Part shown: positions 1-7,945 of the stretch, piece after piece | Layout of the letters: every line of letters starts with the position of its first letter | Position numbering within the stretch: the first letter of the stretch is position 1 | Source of the DNA: Candidatus Poseidoniaceae archaeon | Lineage (GTDB): Archaea; Thermoplasmatota; Poseidoniia; Poseidoniales; Poseidoniaceae | Assembly: GCA_022424925.1 (NCBI GenBank) | Contig: JAKMGM010000152.1 | Coordinates: 1-26,198 of the forward strand | Direction of reading: 5' to 3' | Length of the DNA: 26,198 nucleotides | Notes under the pieces: generated by a model | Seen by the model: only the letters and a program-made list of their open reading frames with translations | Told to the model about the DNA's origin: nothing | Database searches by the model: none | Made by a program: the position numbers and the translations under genes

Positions 1-2
1 AC

Positions 3-1295
3 TCTGACCCCACACTTCCTGCAAACGGTAATCCCGGATGGAACGCCTCAAACGGAGCGGATGCACTGCCGCTCGAACCAACCCAGTGGGCGGATGCCGA
101 TGGTGATGGATACGGCGATAACGCAAACGGTTTCCAACCTGATTCCTGTCCGACAGTCGAGGGATACTCAAACATCGATATTTTCGGCTGCTATGACGAA
201 GACAACGATGGTTCATCGCAAAGCGGTGATGCCTTCCCTGACGACCCGACACAATGGTCTGACACGGACAGTGACGGATACGGCGACAATCCAAATGGAA
301 GCGAGCCGGACAGTTGTCCAAATGAAGTCGGGACATCGTTCATCGATGTGTTTGGCTGCCTTGACAGCGACAGCGACGGTGCAAGCAACCTCAATGACTT
401 GTGGTTGAACGACTCAACGCAGTGGTTCGATACCGATGGAGATGGCTGGGGAGACAACTCAGAAGGTACCGACGGAGATGCGTGTCCGGATGAATTCGGT
501 ACAGCAGCCCTCGGCACTTCTCCAGGTTGCTTGGATTCGGACGGCGATATGTACGCTGATATCAACGATGATTTCCAATTTGAACCAAGCCAGTGGCGTG
601 ACTCCGATGGCGACGGATGGGGTGAAAACCTAACTTCCGGTGCAATAAAGCCTGATCACTGGCCAGATGACCCCACTCGAAATGCTGCCGAAGGCTCGAT
701 TTCATGTTCACCTCAAACCATCGAACTCGACCTTGCTGCTGAGGATTATTTCTCGTTCAGTTGCACCATCGTGAGTGTGATTTCAAACGTCACGATTCGC
801 GCAGAATGGCAACCTGTCGCCTCGATAATCAGCGCAACACAAATCCAAGTGCTCACCTTTACCGATATCACCGGAGACACACAAGTTGCGGTTTTCAACG
901 GTGAAAGCAGAACTGCGGGCGAGTACCTCCTGATTATCGCAATCAAAGAACCCGGTGCAGAAGTGGCGATGGATACTGAATCAATCGCACTCAATGTCTT
1001 TGACTCGCGTATCGTGGACGAGGATTCGTTGGTTTCGGAAAATACGAATGCTTTCAATCAAGTGATGGAGATGCCAATCGTGCAGGCATTGCTTGGTGCT
1101 ATAGTCTTGTTTTTCTTGATGGGTATGCTGATGATACGAGGCAAAGCGTCAGAAGCACGCATGGCTGAACAACGAGAAGAGCGTGCTCGAGAAGTTTTGA
1201 CCGCACGGTACAATCGCATCAATACCCCTGCTCAGGCTCGTCAAGGCTTTGGCATGGATGGCCGGATTCCACCACCTCCGCCACCTCGTGCATGA
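3..1295 (+). CDS. Secreted Asp-rich repeat protein, C-terminal membrane anchor (5' partial)
   Basis: The reading frame is open from base 3, so the gene begins upstream of the window and its signal peptide is not visible. The visible part starts with Asp/Gly-rich repeats carrying DxDxDG-type motifs (for example DADGDGYGD, DTDSDGYGD, DTDGDGWGD) that resemble thrombospondin type 3 calcium-binding repeats. Each early unit also has two cysteines in CP and GC pairs, perhaps disulphides. A beta-rich, Ser/Thr-rich region follows, then one hydrophobic segment (about bases 1069-1130) and a short basic tail ending in a proline run. This is the usual layout of an archaeal surface protein held by a C-terminal helix with the repeats outside. 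Calcium binding is inferred from the motif and the ligand or partner is unknown. A stop codon at 1293-1295 ends the frame, and tRNA-Gly follows 63 bases later. Confidence 0.8.
   Translation, partial: SDPTLPANGNPGWNASNGADALPLEPTQWADADGDGYGDNANGFQPDSCPTVEGYSNIDIFGCYDEDNDGSSQSGDAFPDDPTQWSDTDSDGYGDNPNGSEPDSCPNEVGTSFIDVFGCLDSDSDGASNLNDLWLNDSTQWFDTDGDGWGDNSEGTDGDACPDEFGTAALGTSPGCLDSDGDMYADINDDFQFEPSQWRDSDGDGWGENLTSGAIKPDHWPDDPTRNAAEGSISCSPQTIELDLAAEDYFSFSCTIVSVISNVTIRAEWQPVASIISATQIQVLTFTDITGDTQVAVFNGESRTAGEYLLIIAIKEPGAEVAMDTESIALNVFDSRIVDEDSLVSENTNAFNQVMEMPIVQALLGAIVLFFLMGMLMIRGKASEARMAEQREERAREVLTARYNRINTPAQARQGFGMDGRIPPPPPPRA
78..698 (+). repeat. Tandem 168-171 base coding repeats (Asp-rich)
   Basis: The P/S-T/S-Q-W motif recurs with codons beginning at 78, 246, 414 and 585, giving spacings of 168, 168 and 171 bases (56, 56 and 57 residues). 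Each unit continues with DxDxDG(Y/W)G and, in the first three, a CP and a GC cysteine. A degenerate fifth unit, with PDDPTRNAAEG, ends the array near 698. The array is open on its left side only in the sense that the gene is cut by the window edge. Confidence 0.75.
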
Positions 1296-1358
1296 TGGGT
1301 GAGTGTACAACCGATTCACTCAAAGAGGAGAGGCTTCTCGGCGAATATATCACATCGT

Positions 1359-1429
1359 GCGGATATGGTGTAGTGGTAACATAGGAGGTTTCCAACCTCT
1401 TGTCGCGGGTTCGACTCCCGCTATCCGCA
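1359..1429 (+). tRNA. tRNA-Gly (anticodon UCC)
   Basis: A full cloverleaf can be folded. The acceptor stem is GCGGATA with TATCCGC. The anticodon stem is GGAGG with CCTCT around the loop TTTCCAA, which gives anticodon TCC (glycine, GGA codons). The T arm is GCGGG-TTCGACT-CCCGC. The discriminator base is A at 1429 and CCA is not encoded, as is common in archaea. No intron is present. An AATATAT stretch at 1344-1350 is too close to the tRNA to be its TATA box in the usual position. Confidence 0.95.
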
Positions 1430-1502
1430 CCTCGATGTATGTGCACTGCTCAATTCATGCGGTGAACAAAACCCTCATGGCTGTTCCATCATTGGTACGC
1501 AT

Positions 1503-3479
1503 GTGTGGACCGAAGAACACCGTCAATGGGATACTGTTGATTACAGTTCGCTGAAAGACGGGAGTGCGTTTCCCAGAGATTTCATGTGGGGTGTCGCTAC
1601 AGCTTCACATCAAATCGAAGGAGGGAATACAAACAATTGGTCTGCCTTTGAACCTCGTTCGAAGAGTCAGCAATTAAGCGGTGATGCGTGCGACCATTGG
1701 AATCGAAGAGAGGAAGATGTTACGCTCATCAAGGAACTCGGTGTGTCGCATTACAGATTTTCAATTGAATGGTCAAGAATCGAACCCCAGGAAGGGCAGT
1801 TCGATACTAAAGCAATCCAGTGGTATTCGGATTTGGTCGATGAACTCTTGAGTCGAGGCATTCAACCAATGGCGACTTTACACCACTTCACTCAACCCTT
1901 ATGGTGGGATGAGCGTGGAGGTTTTGAAAAAGAAGAAAACATCACCGGATGGGTCAACTTTTGTTCAATAATGTTTGAACACCTTAGCGACCGAATTGAA
2001 TGGTGGTGCACAATCAATGAGCCAGCAGTCTATGCAACGATGGGGTATGTCTTAGGTGAGTTTCCACCCGGTGTTCGCTCGTTCAAACGAGTCCGAACAG
2101 TCTCACTCAACTTAATGCGTGCTCACGCACAATGCTACCGTACACTCAAAGCCATGAAACATGGAAAGGAACGCCATATTGGATTGGTAAAGAACATCAA
2201 TATTTTCGATCCTTATCGGCGTTGGAATCCCCTTCATTGGATGCAGGCGAAAATTCTTGATGGCATGTTCAATCAATGCTGGTTAAAATCGCTGAGAACT
2301 GGAAAATTCAGACCACCGTCCGCCCTCTTTTCAAAACGGATTGAAGGTCTTCGAGGCAGCAGTGACTTCATCGGCGTGAATTACTACACGCACCTCTTGA
2401 CAACGCCGTTCATGCCAACAAAAGTTGAGATTGACCCGCTTATTCGGCCGTGGGAGCAGAGAACGGATTTCCGATACCCGATGTACGCAGAAGGACTTCG
2501 ACGGGCTTTTGACATGGTCACCAATCTCAAAATCCCTATTCTGGTAACTGAAAATGGAGTGGCAGATGATGACGATGATATGCGCCCTGAACATATTCGC
2601 AGACATCTTCTCATCACTTCTGAAGCCATTGCAGACGGAATCGATGTGCGAGGGTTTTACCACTGGAGTTTAATGGATAATTTTGAATGGGCAGAAGGAT
2701 ATGACCAAAGATTCGGATTGTACCATGTAGATTTCGAGACACAAAAGAGAACCCTCAAAGAAAGCGGCCACGAATATGCTGCGATTGTGAAAGCCCATAC
2801 TATGCCGCAACTGGTCATCATGGCAGGCGGATTGGGAACGCGCCTAGGGGCGATGACAGAACACAAACCCAAGTCGTTAATCGAAGTAAGTGGCCAGCCC
2901 ATCCTTACGCATATTCTGAACTGGGCACAACGGCAAGGCTGCATGCGTGCACTGGTACTCACCGGCCATCATGGAGAACAATTCGACGGCATGACCCATC
3001 CGGGAATGGCACTCACGTTCCATCAGGAAACCGAACCTCTTGGAACGGGTGGTGCGTTATGGAACGCCCGAGACCTGTTGGAAGAGCGATTCATTCTCGT
3101 GTGGGGTGATGATTTGCATCCAATCGATTACCGACCTCTACTCAATCAGCACCTTGCATCCCAAGCGCCGCTCACAATGACGGTGACAGAACAACACTCG
3201 GAAATGAACCTCCAGCATGAGGGTGGACGGCTGATACAGTACGATAAACAAAGTCAAGCTCCGGAGGGCTTCAACGGTTACGAAGCAGGAACAAGTGTTG
3301 TTGAAAAATCTACACTGCTCAGCCACGGCAAGGACGGCACTTGGAGTTGGGAACACGAGGTGTACCCGTCGATTGCTGGCAAGGCTGCTGTTCACCTCGA
3401 TGACACCCGTTTCTGGGATATGGGGACGCCTGAGCGACTTGCTTTACTCGAACAATTCCTCGACTCGACCACCCTGTGA
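1503..3479 (+). CDS. GH1 beta-glycosidase fused to sugar-1-phosphate nucleotidyltransferase
   Basis: One uninterrupted frame of 658 residues encodes two enzymes. Residues about 20-432 are a glycoside hydrolase family 1 barrel. They contain the N-terminal signature FMWGVATASHQIEG, the acid/base motif TINEP (E173), the nucleophile motif VTENG (E350) and the C-terminal signature MDNFEWAEGY. Residues about 434-658 are a nucleotidyltransferase of the RmlA/HddC/MurU type, with AGGLGTRLG (441-449), the lysine motif KPKSL, GTGGAL, the metal aspartate in WGDD, and FWDMGTPE near the end. There is no signal peptide, so it should be cytoplasmic. The frame starts at GTG 1503 with no clear ribosome site, so the exact N-terminus is uncertain. 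An internal ATG at 2802 lies exactly at the second domain and could allow separate synthesis. The 3' end overlaps the convergent sugar kinase by 36 bases. The sugar acted on is not shown by sequence. Confidence 0.88.
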   Translation: MWTEEHRQWDTVDYSSLKDGSAFPRDFMWGVATASHQIEGGNTNNWSAFEPRSKSQQLSGDACDHWNRREEDVTLIKELGVSHYRFSIEWSRIEPQEGQFDTKAIQWYSDLVDELLSRGIQPMATLHHFTQPLWWDERGGFEKEENITGWVNFCSIMFEHLSDRIEWWCTINEPAVYATMGYVLGEFPPGVRSFKRVRTVSLNLMRAHAQCYRTLKAMKHGKERHIGLVKNINIFDPYRRWNPLHWMQAKILDGMFNQCWLKSLRTGKFRPPSALFSKRIEGLRGSSDFIGVNYYTHLLTTPFMPTKVEIDPLIRPWEQRTDFRYPMYAEGLRRAFDMVTNLKIPILVTENGVADDDDDMRPEHIRRHLLITSEAIADGIDVRGFYHWSLMDNFEWAEGYDQRFGLYHVDFETQKRTLKESGHEYAAIVKAHTMPQLVIMAGGLGTRLGAMTEHKPKSLIEVSGQPILTHILNWAQRQGCMRALVLTGHHGEQFDGMTHPGMALTFHQETEPLGTGGALWNARDLLEERFILVWGDDLHPIDYRPLLNQHLASQAPLTMTVTEQHSEMNLQHEGGRLIQYDKQSQAPEGFNGYEAGTSVVEKSTLLSHGKDGTWSWEHEVYPSIAGKAAVHLDDTRFWDMGTPERLALLEQFLDSTTL

Positions 3480-4304
3480 TGGGCGGTATAACCGTTGGTT
3501 GGGCAGCACCTTCTCTGAGGCAACCAAGACGAGAATCATACCACCGAAGCCACCCCCCATCATTCGAGCACCAAGAACCCCTTCGGTTCGCTGGAGAGCG
3601 CCAACTTGCTTGTCCATCTCGGGCACACTCAAACCGCATTGCTGCAATGAGGTATGCGATTGATTGAGAAGTTCTCCAAGACGTTTTGGTGAGGCATTAC
3701 GAGCAAAATCTACCCGTTGGTTTTCAGATTCAACATGCGCCGAATGAGCCGCTTCATTGCGTAAATCACGGTAGGATGTATCCCCCAGTGTTCGATGGAT
3801 ACCAGAGTCAACCAGTTTGAACAACCAATCGTTTGGAACTGGGAAGTCCTCGATGGAGTTGCGAGAAAAATCAATCAACGAGGCATAACCTTGTTTGCCG
3901 TGCATCATGGCCATTTGGTCGAGAAGACCGCACGGAGTTTTGAGCACTTCATGCTCGATACGCTGTGCTTCCCTGCACGCATCGAGCGGCTTCATTGGCC
4001 CATGAACGCACAAGACCACAGCCAAACAAAGCGCTGCTGAAGAGGACATTCCAACACCGATTGGAATCTCACTTTCAACCGAAAGGCGGGCAGGCCAACC
4101 ACCTGCCGCTTTCCACAATTCAATGACGGTTGCACCACCTTCGAATCCCGCATTCAGTGCAGTTGCTTCCAGCACTAAATGAACATCGAGTGCGAAAGGT
4201 AAGGCTTTACCGCCAGCGTAATCGGTGTGTTCACCGATGATGTTGATGCGTGCAGGAATTGTAGCACGCCGTCGCATAGCGTCAACTCGTTCGAAATCAA
4301 CCAT
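3444..4304 (-). CDS. GHMP-family sugar kinase, galactokinase-like
   Basis: This kinase should phosphorylate a free sugar at C1 using ATP. Motif 1 is PARINIIGEHTDYAGG, the galactokinase signature with E25, H26 and D28. Motif 2, the phosphate loop, is PIGVGMSSSAAL (81-92). GLLDQ contains the probable catalytic Asp (D129). Motif 3 is GARMMGGGFGG near residue 246. The protein is short for a galactokinase (286 residues). I chose the ATG at 4302-4304 because it overlaps the aminopeptidase stop by eight bases (ATGGTTGA), which suggests translational coupling. An ATG farther out at 4379 would add 25 residues lying inside the aminopeptidase gene. Galactose is the default substrate, but arabinose, N-acetylgalactosamine and related kinases share the signature. 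It faces the glycosidase-nucleotidyltransferase gene. Confidence 0.85.
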   Translation of the reverse strand: MVDFERVDAMRRRATIPARINIIGEHTDYAGGKALPFALDVHLVLEATALNAGFEGGATVIELWKAAGGWPARLSVESEIPIGVGMSSSAALCLAVVLCVHGPMKPLDACREAQRIEHEVLKTPCGLLDQMAMMHGKQGYASLIDFSRNSIEDFPVPNDWLFKLVDSGIHRTLGDTSYRDLRNEAAHSAHVESENQRVDFARNASPKRLGELLNQSHTSLQQCGLSVPEMDKQVGALQRTEGVLGARMMGGGFGGMILVLVASEKVLPNQRLYRPSQGGRVEELFE

Positions 4305-5793
4305 TGGTGATGAGGTGATAGATGGTGCGAACATGGATTCCGGTTGCGCCATTGCCGACCATTGAATTGGTCTTTGCACCCCAGTAGGTTCCGGCTATGT
4401 CCATGTGTGCCCAAGGGATTTTCTCTCCATCCTTCTCATACCCACGGTTTGGAACGAATTGTTTGAGGAAGGCTGCAGCTGTGTTCGCACCGCCCCATCG
4501 TCCAGCGCCGAGGTTTCGAGTGTCTGCGATCTTTGAATTTGTCATTTCCTTCTCGAAGGCTGGAAGCAGAGGCATAGGCCAAGCGAGTTCATCGACTGCG
4601 TTTCCTGCTTCGTGGATGCGTGTTCGGAAATCATCATCGTTGGACCACAGTCCGGTTGCTTCGTGACCGAGTGCAACGACGCAAGCACCGGTGAGTGTTG
4701 CGAAATCGATGATGTACTCGGGATCATATTCGCCGGCCTTCCACAGGCCATCAGAGAGTACGAGTCGGCCTTCAGCGTCGGTATTGAGAACTTCGATGGT
4801 TTTGCCAGAGAGGGTCTTGATGACATCGCCGGGGCGTTGAGCGTTGGACGATGGCATGTTTTCAGCCATACAGGTAATGGCGGTTACCTTGCCGGCATAG
4901 CCGGTCGAAGCGAGAGCCTGCATGGTTCCAAAGACGGTCGCAGAACCGCCCATGTCGTACTTCATTTCGTCCATGTTGGCGCCAGGTTTGAGTGAAATAC
5001 CGCCGGTATCGAAGGTGATTCCCTTTCCGACCAGCATTGGTCCACGGCCCTTCACGCCAGCGTTCATCTCGAAGATAACCATGCACGGCTTACGAGCTGA
5101 GCCCATGCCGACTGCGACCAATCCACCCATGCCTGCTTTTTTGGCCTGGTCGTAATTGATAATGGTGACTTCCACGTTATCGTACTGCTTTGCCCATTCC
5201 CATGCTTGGTCAGCGAATGCTTCTGGGTACATGTGGTTTGGAGGGCAGTTGCCGAGGTCTCGTGACAGATGAACACCCGAAGCGACACCAGCATGGGTGA
5301 AGATAAGCGAACTGAGTTCTTTCTCTTGGCCTTCGTCACAGGTGATGCGAACAGACAGTTCAGCCTCTTCTTCATCGTCTTCATCCTTGAGTTTGTAATG
5401 GTCGTAGGTGTAATCGCGCAGGAGCATACCTTCCGCAAAAGCACCCATTGCATCGACTGAGGCTCCGCTGAATCGTGCAGTGAAATCTGTGCCGTGGGCT
5501 TTCTTTCGGTTCGCAACAACAGATGCACCAGCCTTACGGTAGGCGTGAGCGTCTGCATCGTCTTCTTTTCCAAGGCCAACCAGCATCGCCTTTCCGCCTT
5601 CACTGCCGATAATCGACATTGTTGACTTCAACTTGGCTTTGAAATCCCCACCAGCAAGGATACGGTTGATTTGGCTTTTCAGCGAGGTGTGAAGTCCTTC
5701 TTCAAGAGAAGTCGGGACGCTTTCACTGTTCTCAAACAGGGGCAAAAGGAGGGTTCCGTCGATGTTGTGTCCTGGGCTTACGGTTACTTTCAT
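4297..5793 (-). CDS. pepA: Leucyl aminopeptidase, M17 family
   Basis: A cytosolic metallopeptidase of 498 residues, the usual length for M17, that removes N-terminal residues from peptides. The C-terminal catalytic domain has GKGITFDTGGISLKP (K257, D262, K269), D280 in the MKYDMGG stretch, and the family signature NTDAEGR (337-343), which provides the remaining metal ligands and the catalytic Arg. The N-terminal part is more divergent and has an acidic insert around 137-145. AGGTGA lies just before the ATG at 5793 and supports that start. It is the first gene of a two-gene unit with the sugar kinase, which overlaps its 3' end. The pairing has no obvious functional logic beyond nutrient scavenging. 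Confidence 0.95.
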   Translation of the reverse strand: MKVTVSPGHNIDGTLLLPLFENSESVPTSLEEGLHTSLKSQINRILAGGDFKAKLKSTMSIIGSEGGKAMLVGLGKEDDADAHAYRKAGASVVANRKKAHGTDFTARFSGASVDAMGAFAEGMLLRDYTYDHYKLKDEDDEEEAELSVRITCDEGQEKELSSLIFTHAGVASGVHLSRDLGNCPPNHMYPEAFADQAWEWAKQYDNVEVTIINYDQAKKAGMGGLVAVGMGSARKPCMVIFEMNAGVKGRGPMLVGKGITFDTGGISLKPGANMDEMKYDMGGSATVFGTMQALASTGYAGKVTAITCMAENMPSSNAQRPGDVIKTLSGKTIEVLNTDAEGRLVLSDGLWKAGEYDPEYIIDFATLTGACVVALGHEATGLWSNDDDFRTRIHEAGNAVDELAWPMPLLPAFEKEMTNSKIADTRNLGAGRWGGANTAAAFLKQFVPNRGYEKDGEKIPWAHMDIAGTYWGAKTNSMVGNGATGIHVRTIYHLITNG

Positions 5794-5864
5794 GGGTTCA
5801 CCTGTGTATACCAGCGGACAGAAGCACTTGAAACCTCGCGCTCGGCTTTCAGGTAGGAAGGGTG

Positions 5865-7241
5865 CTAAACATCAGTTTCGTCCGACTCTTCACGATGTAC
5901 GAAGGCCGTAACCAGGACAAAACCAGCGATTATAGAAACTGGATTGAATAAACCGTATCCGATGAGCAAATTAGATGATTCATCCACAACCGTTGCAACT
6001 ACGCTTTGGTTGATTGGTTCGGCAACCCATCGTGATGATTCAACCACACGAATTTGGTAGTACAACTGCCAGGTACCGTCCGTCGTCATTGAGAGGTTTT
6101 CGGCATCGAGGGTTACGGTGGAAGAATTTGTGGCATTGACCGTGAACAGCGACGAAGTCCACAACGCGTTTCCGTTCGAATCGACGTATTGCAAACTTGT
6201 GTTCGCAGCAGATGCTTGTCCCATGTTTTCGACATCGATGGTAATTTCATCATCCATAATTTCGAGCGATTGGACATCCAAACGTGCGCGCCAATACCAG
6301 ACATTCGTGATGAGATACCGCATGACGTCCATTTCCTCACCCAACCGGTCGTTCAGATTCTCAATCGAACCGGGGACGAACTGTTCATCATCGGTCTCAA
6401 AAGTGAAGGTTGGGTAACCCATGACACCGTAGCCATAATCCCTGCTCGTACCGCAATTTGGATACAGTCCTTGGTTGGCGTTTTGGATTGGAATATCGGA
6501 AATATCTTGATTGACATCCTCTCGAATTTGATGGTACAGTTCCCAATCCTGCGGCTGTTCTGGCCACTTCCCCCACGGATAGAGCATAATCCACACGCCA
6601 GTGTGCATTGTGACATAGAGGTCTGCATTCGGTACAACCGTGTTCATGTAGTCTGAATTGGCTGCGGTTTCAGATTCACTGAACGCACTGCTGCCGGGTT
6701 GAGTCGTTGGGCATGTGTTCCAATAGTGGTCATAATTTCTGTTCAAATCAACTTGGTTAATGTTCCAACGTGTATCGATGTCGTTGCCATCAGGGTTCAG
6801 CATGATGAGCACGTGAATTTCGGTATTTTGCAAAGCATCGACCGCTTCTTGATTTCCTTCAACCCATCCGTCAATGTACCACTTTGCCGAGAGGTACGCC
6901 AGTGCTGTACCCAGGTATTCATTACCGTGGTGTCCTCCATCGATGTAGACAATTTCCTTGACACTTCCGTTGGCTTTGGTTTCCATCGACCAGTCAGAGA
7001 TACGAACGACCCATAGGGTCTTTCCGAGTTCTGATTCTCCGACATCGGCCAAATCCACGATGTCCGGATAATCGTCAGCCCATCCGTTGACTTCGAGTGT
7101 CAAGGCCGCCCACGTCATGTGAACGTGGCTGTCAATCGGGTCTCCAGGCCATGCCTCATCCTCGTTCGAATCGGATTGGGCAGAGGCCACTGGGACACTA
7201 GCAAGCATGAGACAGAGTACCAAACCTACCGCGACTCGCAT
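5865..7241 (-). CDS. Exported zinc carboxypeptidase, M14 family, membrane-anchored
   Basis: This appears to be a cell-surface peptidase that trims C-terminal residues of external peptides. The start at 7241 gives a clean signal peptide (MRVAVGLVLCLMLASVPVASA). The open frame continues upstream to 7367 but would then overlap the next gene. The M14 active site is complete: H105 and E108 in HHGNE, the substrate-binding N167-R168 in DLNRNY, the third zinc ligand H213 in TMHTG, and the general base E282 in TFTFETDD. After about residue 325 comes a beta-sandwich-like region with several NxT/NxS sites, similar to CARDB or Ig-like modules. One hydrophobic helix (about 425-448) and a short charged tail follow. 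The length is 458 residues. It sits 43 bases downstream of the small protein gene on the same strand. Confidence 0.9.
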   Translation of the reverse strand: MRVAVGLVLCLMLASVPVASAQSDSNEDEAWPGDPIDSHVHMTWAALTLEVNGWADDYPDIVDLADVGESELGKTLWVVRISDWSMETKANGSVKEIVYIDGGHHGNEYLGTALAYLSAKWYIDGWVEGNQEAVDALQNTEIHVLIMLNPDGNDIDTRWNINQVDLNRNYDHYWNTCPTTQPGSSAFSESETAANSDYMNTVVPNADLYVTMHTGVWIMLYPWGKWPEQPQDWELYHQIREDVNQDISDIPIQNANQGLYPNCGTSRDYGYGVMGYPTFTFETDDEQFVPGSIENLNDRLGEEMDVMRYLITNVWYWRARLDVQSLEIMDDEITIDVENMGQASAANTSLQYVDSNGNALWTSSLFTVNATNSSTVTLDAENLSMTTDGTWQLYYQIRVVESSRWVAEPINQSVVATVVDESSNLLIGYGLFNPVSIIAGFVLVTAFVHREESDETDV

Positions 7242-7284
7242 GGTTGTCCGTCTCCGCTCAACATCAAAAACGCTACGACAGAGG

Positions 7285-7710
7285 TTACCAGTCGCTGGTG
7301 AATGCATTCGGATTGGTGACCTTCTCGGATTCACGGGTCCAAATGGAGTTGATGTCGGTCTTTCCACCGTAAATATCGGCGAACGGATCTATCTCCTCTG
7401 GTTCAAGGTTTCGTTGCATGTATGCCTCGACTCGCTCCCTCAAGTCAGGCTTGAACTTCCAATAGTGAATCCTCCACTCTCGTCCATCCCAAAGCGTGGT
7501 TTCTTCGGACTCCGTTGTTAGAAGGTCATAATCTTGGAACATGTAAAACAAGTTACGGTCAGTTGGTTCGAGCGCATTATCGATAATCCGATTGTAAAAT
7601 CCGAAGAAACCGAGTGCATGCTCCGCCATACCTTGAGCTACCTCAGCATCCATCTCCAAATCGATGTGTTGCTGAATCGCTCGTGTGAGTTCTGATAATG
7701 TCATTGTCAT
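7285..7710 (-). CDS. Small conserved-looking protein, possibly DUF6015-like
   Basis: An acidic protein of 141 residues (139 if the second Met is used). The N-terminal half is helical (LSELTRAIQQHIDLEMDAEVA). It is followed by GFFGFYNRIIDNAL, a TTESEETTL segment and an aromatic DGREWRIHYWKF stretch, which together suggest a small winged-helix-like or dimerising fold. I believe this matches an archaeal family of unknown function (DUF6015) from memory, but that is not verified. There is no signal peptide or membrane segment and no catalytic motif. GGGGGAT about eight bases before the ATG supports the start. It is transcribed away from the polyamine cluster and toward the M14 peptidase. Confidence 0.7.
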   Translation of the reverse strand: MTMTLSELTRAIQQHIDLEMDAEVAQGMAEHALGFFGFYNRIIDNALEPTDRNLFYMFQDYDLLTTESEETTLWDGREWRIHYWKFKPDLRERVEAYMQRNLEPEEIDPFADIYGGKTDINSIWTRESEKVTNPNAFTSDW

Positions 7711-7751
7711 TTTTTTATCCCCCGCTTGCCGCTCAAACCCTTCGCAGACAG

Positions 7752-7760
7752 TATATTATA
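7752..7760. promoter_or_regulatory. Possible shared TATA element (TATATTATA)
   Basis: An A/T block in the 235-base divergent region between the small protein gene (-) and the ureohydrolase gene (+). It lies about 42-50 bases before the minus-strand ATG and about 190 bases before the plus-strand start. A second A/T block, ACATATAG, is at 7772-7779. Which strand is served cannot be decided from sequence. Confidence 0.4.
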
Positions 7761-7786
7761 TTGTCAACCGACACATATAGACCCAT

Positions 7787-7826
7787 CGCTGATATTTCAT
7801 GAAATCCGAAAAAATCAGCGTTTTTT
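7787..7826 (+). promoter_or_regulatory. Inverted repeat with T-tract upstream of polyamine genes
   Basis: CGCTGAT (7787-7793) pairs perfectly with ATCAGCG (7814-7820), followed at once by six T (7821-7826). Between the arms lies a 12-base palindrome, ATTTCATGAAAT (7794-7805). If transcription starts just downstream of the TATA-like blocks, this would be at the 5' end of the leader RNA and would resemble a terminator/attenuator hairpin. The palindrome could instead be an operator for a dimeric regulator. Each piece alone could occur by chance. Confidence 0.4.
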
Positions 7827-7847
7827 ACCACTCCAAAGTTTGCGTAA

Positions 7848-7866
7848 CGGGGGCTGTCGTCCCCCG
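7848..7866 (+). promoter_or_regulatory. GC-rich stem-loop in leader of polyamine operon
   Basis: CGGGGG (7848-7853) and CCCCCG (7861-7866) can pair around a seven-base loop CTGTCGT. It lies between the T-tract hairpin and the GTG start at 7946. The role is unknown; it could be an RNA structural element of a leader. Confidence 0.4.
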
Positions 7867-7945
7867 GTACAACCATTCCAGTGGTCGACTTGACTTAAAC
7901 CACATCAAACAACAGCCTCAAGAACACATGTGCTAGGGCAGGGAT

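Noticed and set aside
191..565. A 124-codon open frame on the minus strand inside the Asp-rich repeat gene.
   Set aside because: It mirrors the repeat codons of the plus strand, giving a low-complexity Ser/Pro protein with no start signal. The plus frame has motifs, repeats of fixed residue length and a membrane anchor.
1359..1429. tRNA-Gly as a possible integration site for a mobile element.
   Set aside because: No integrase gene and no repeat of the tRNA 3' end was seen nearby, and the following genes look like ordinary chromosomal genes.
5064..5603. A 179-codon minus-strand frame within the aminopeptidase gene.
   Set aside because: It is a shifted-frame shadow of pepA; its product is Ser/Thr/Lys-rich with no family motif, while the pepA frame carries all M17 residues.
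7242..7367. Longer N-terminus for the M14 carboxypeptidase starting at 7367.
   Set aside because: It would overlap the upstream small protein gene and would place a charged stretch before an excellent signal peptide beginning at 7241.
7794..7805. The 12-base palindrome ATTTCATGAAAT as an operator on its own.
   Set aside because: Perfect 12-base palindromes are expected several times by chance in a window of this size. It is kept only as part of the combined leader observation.
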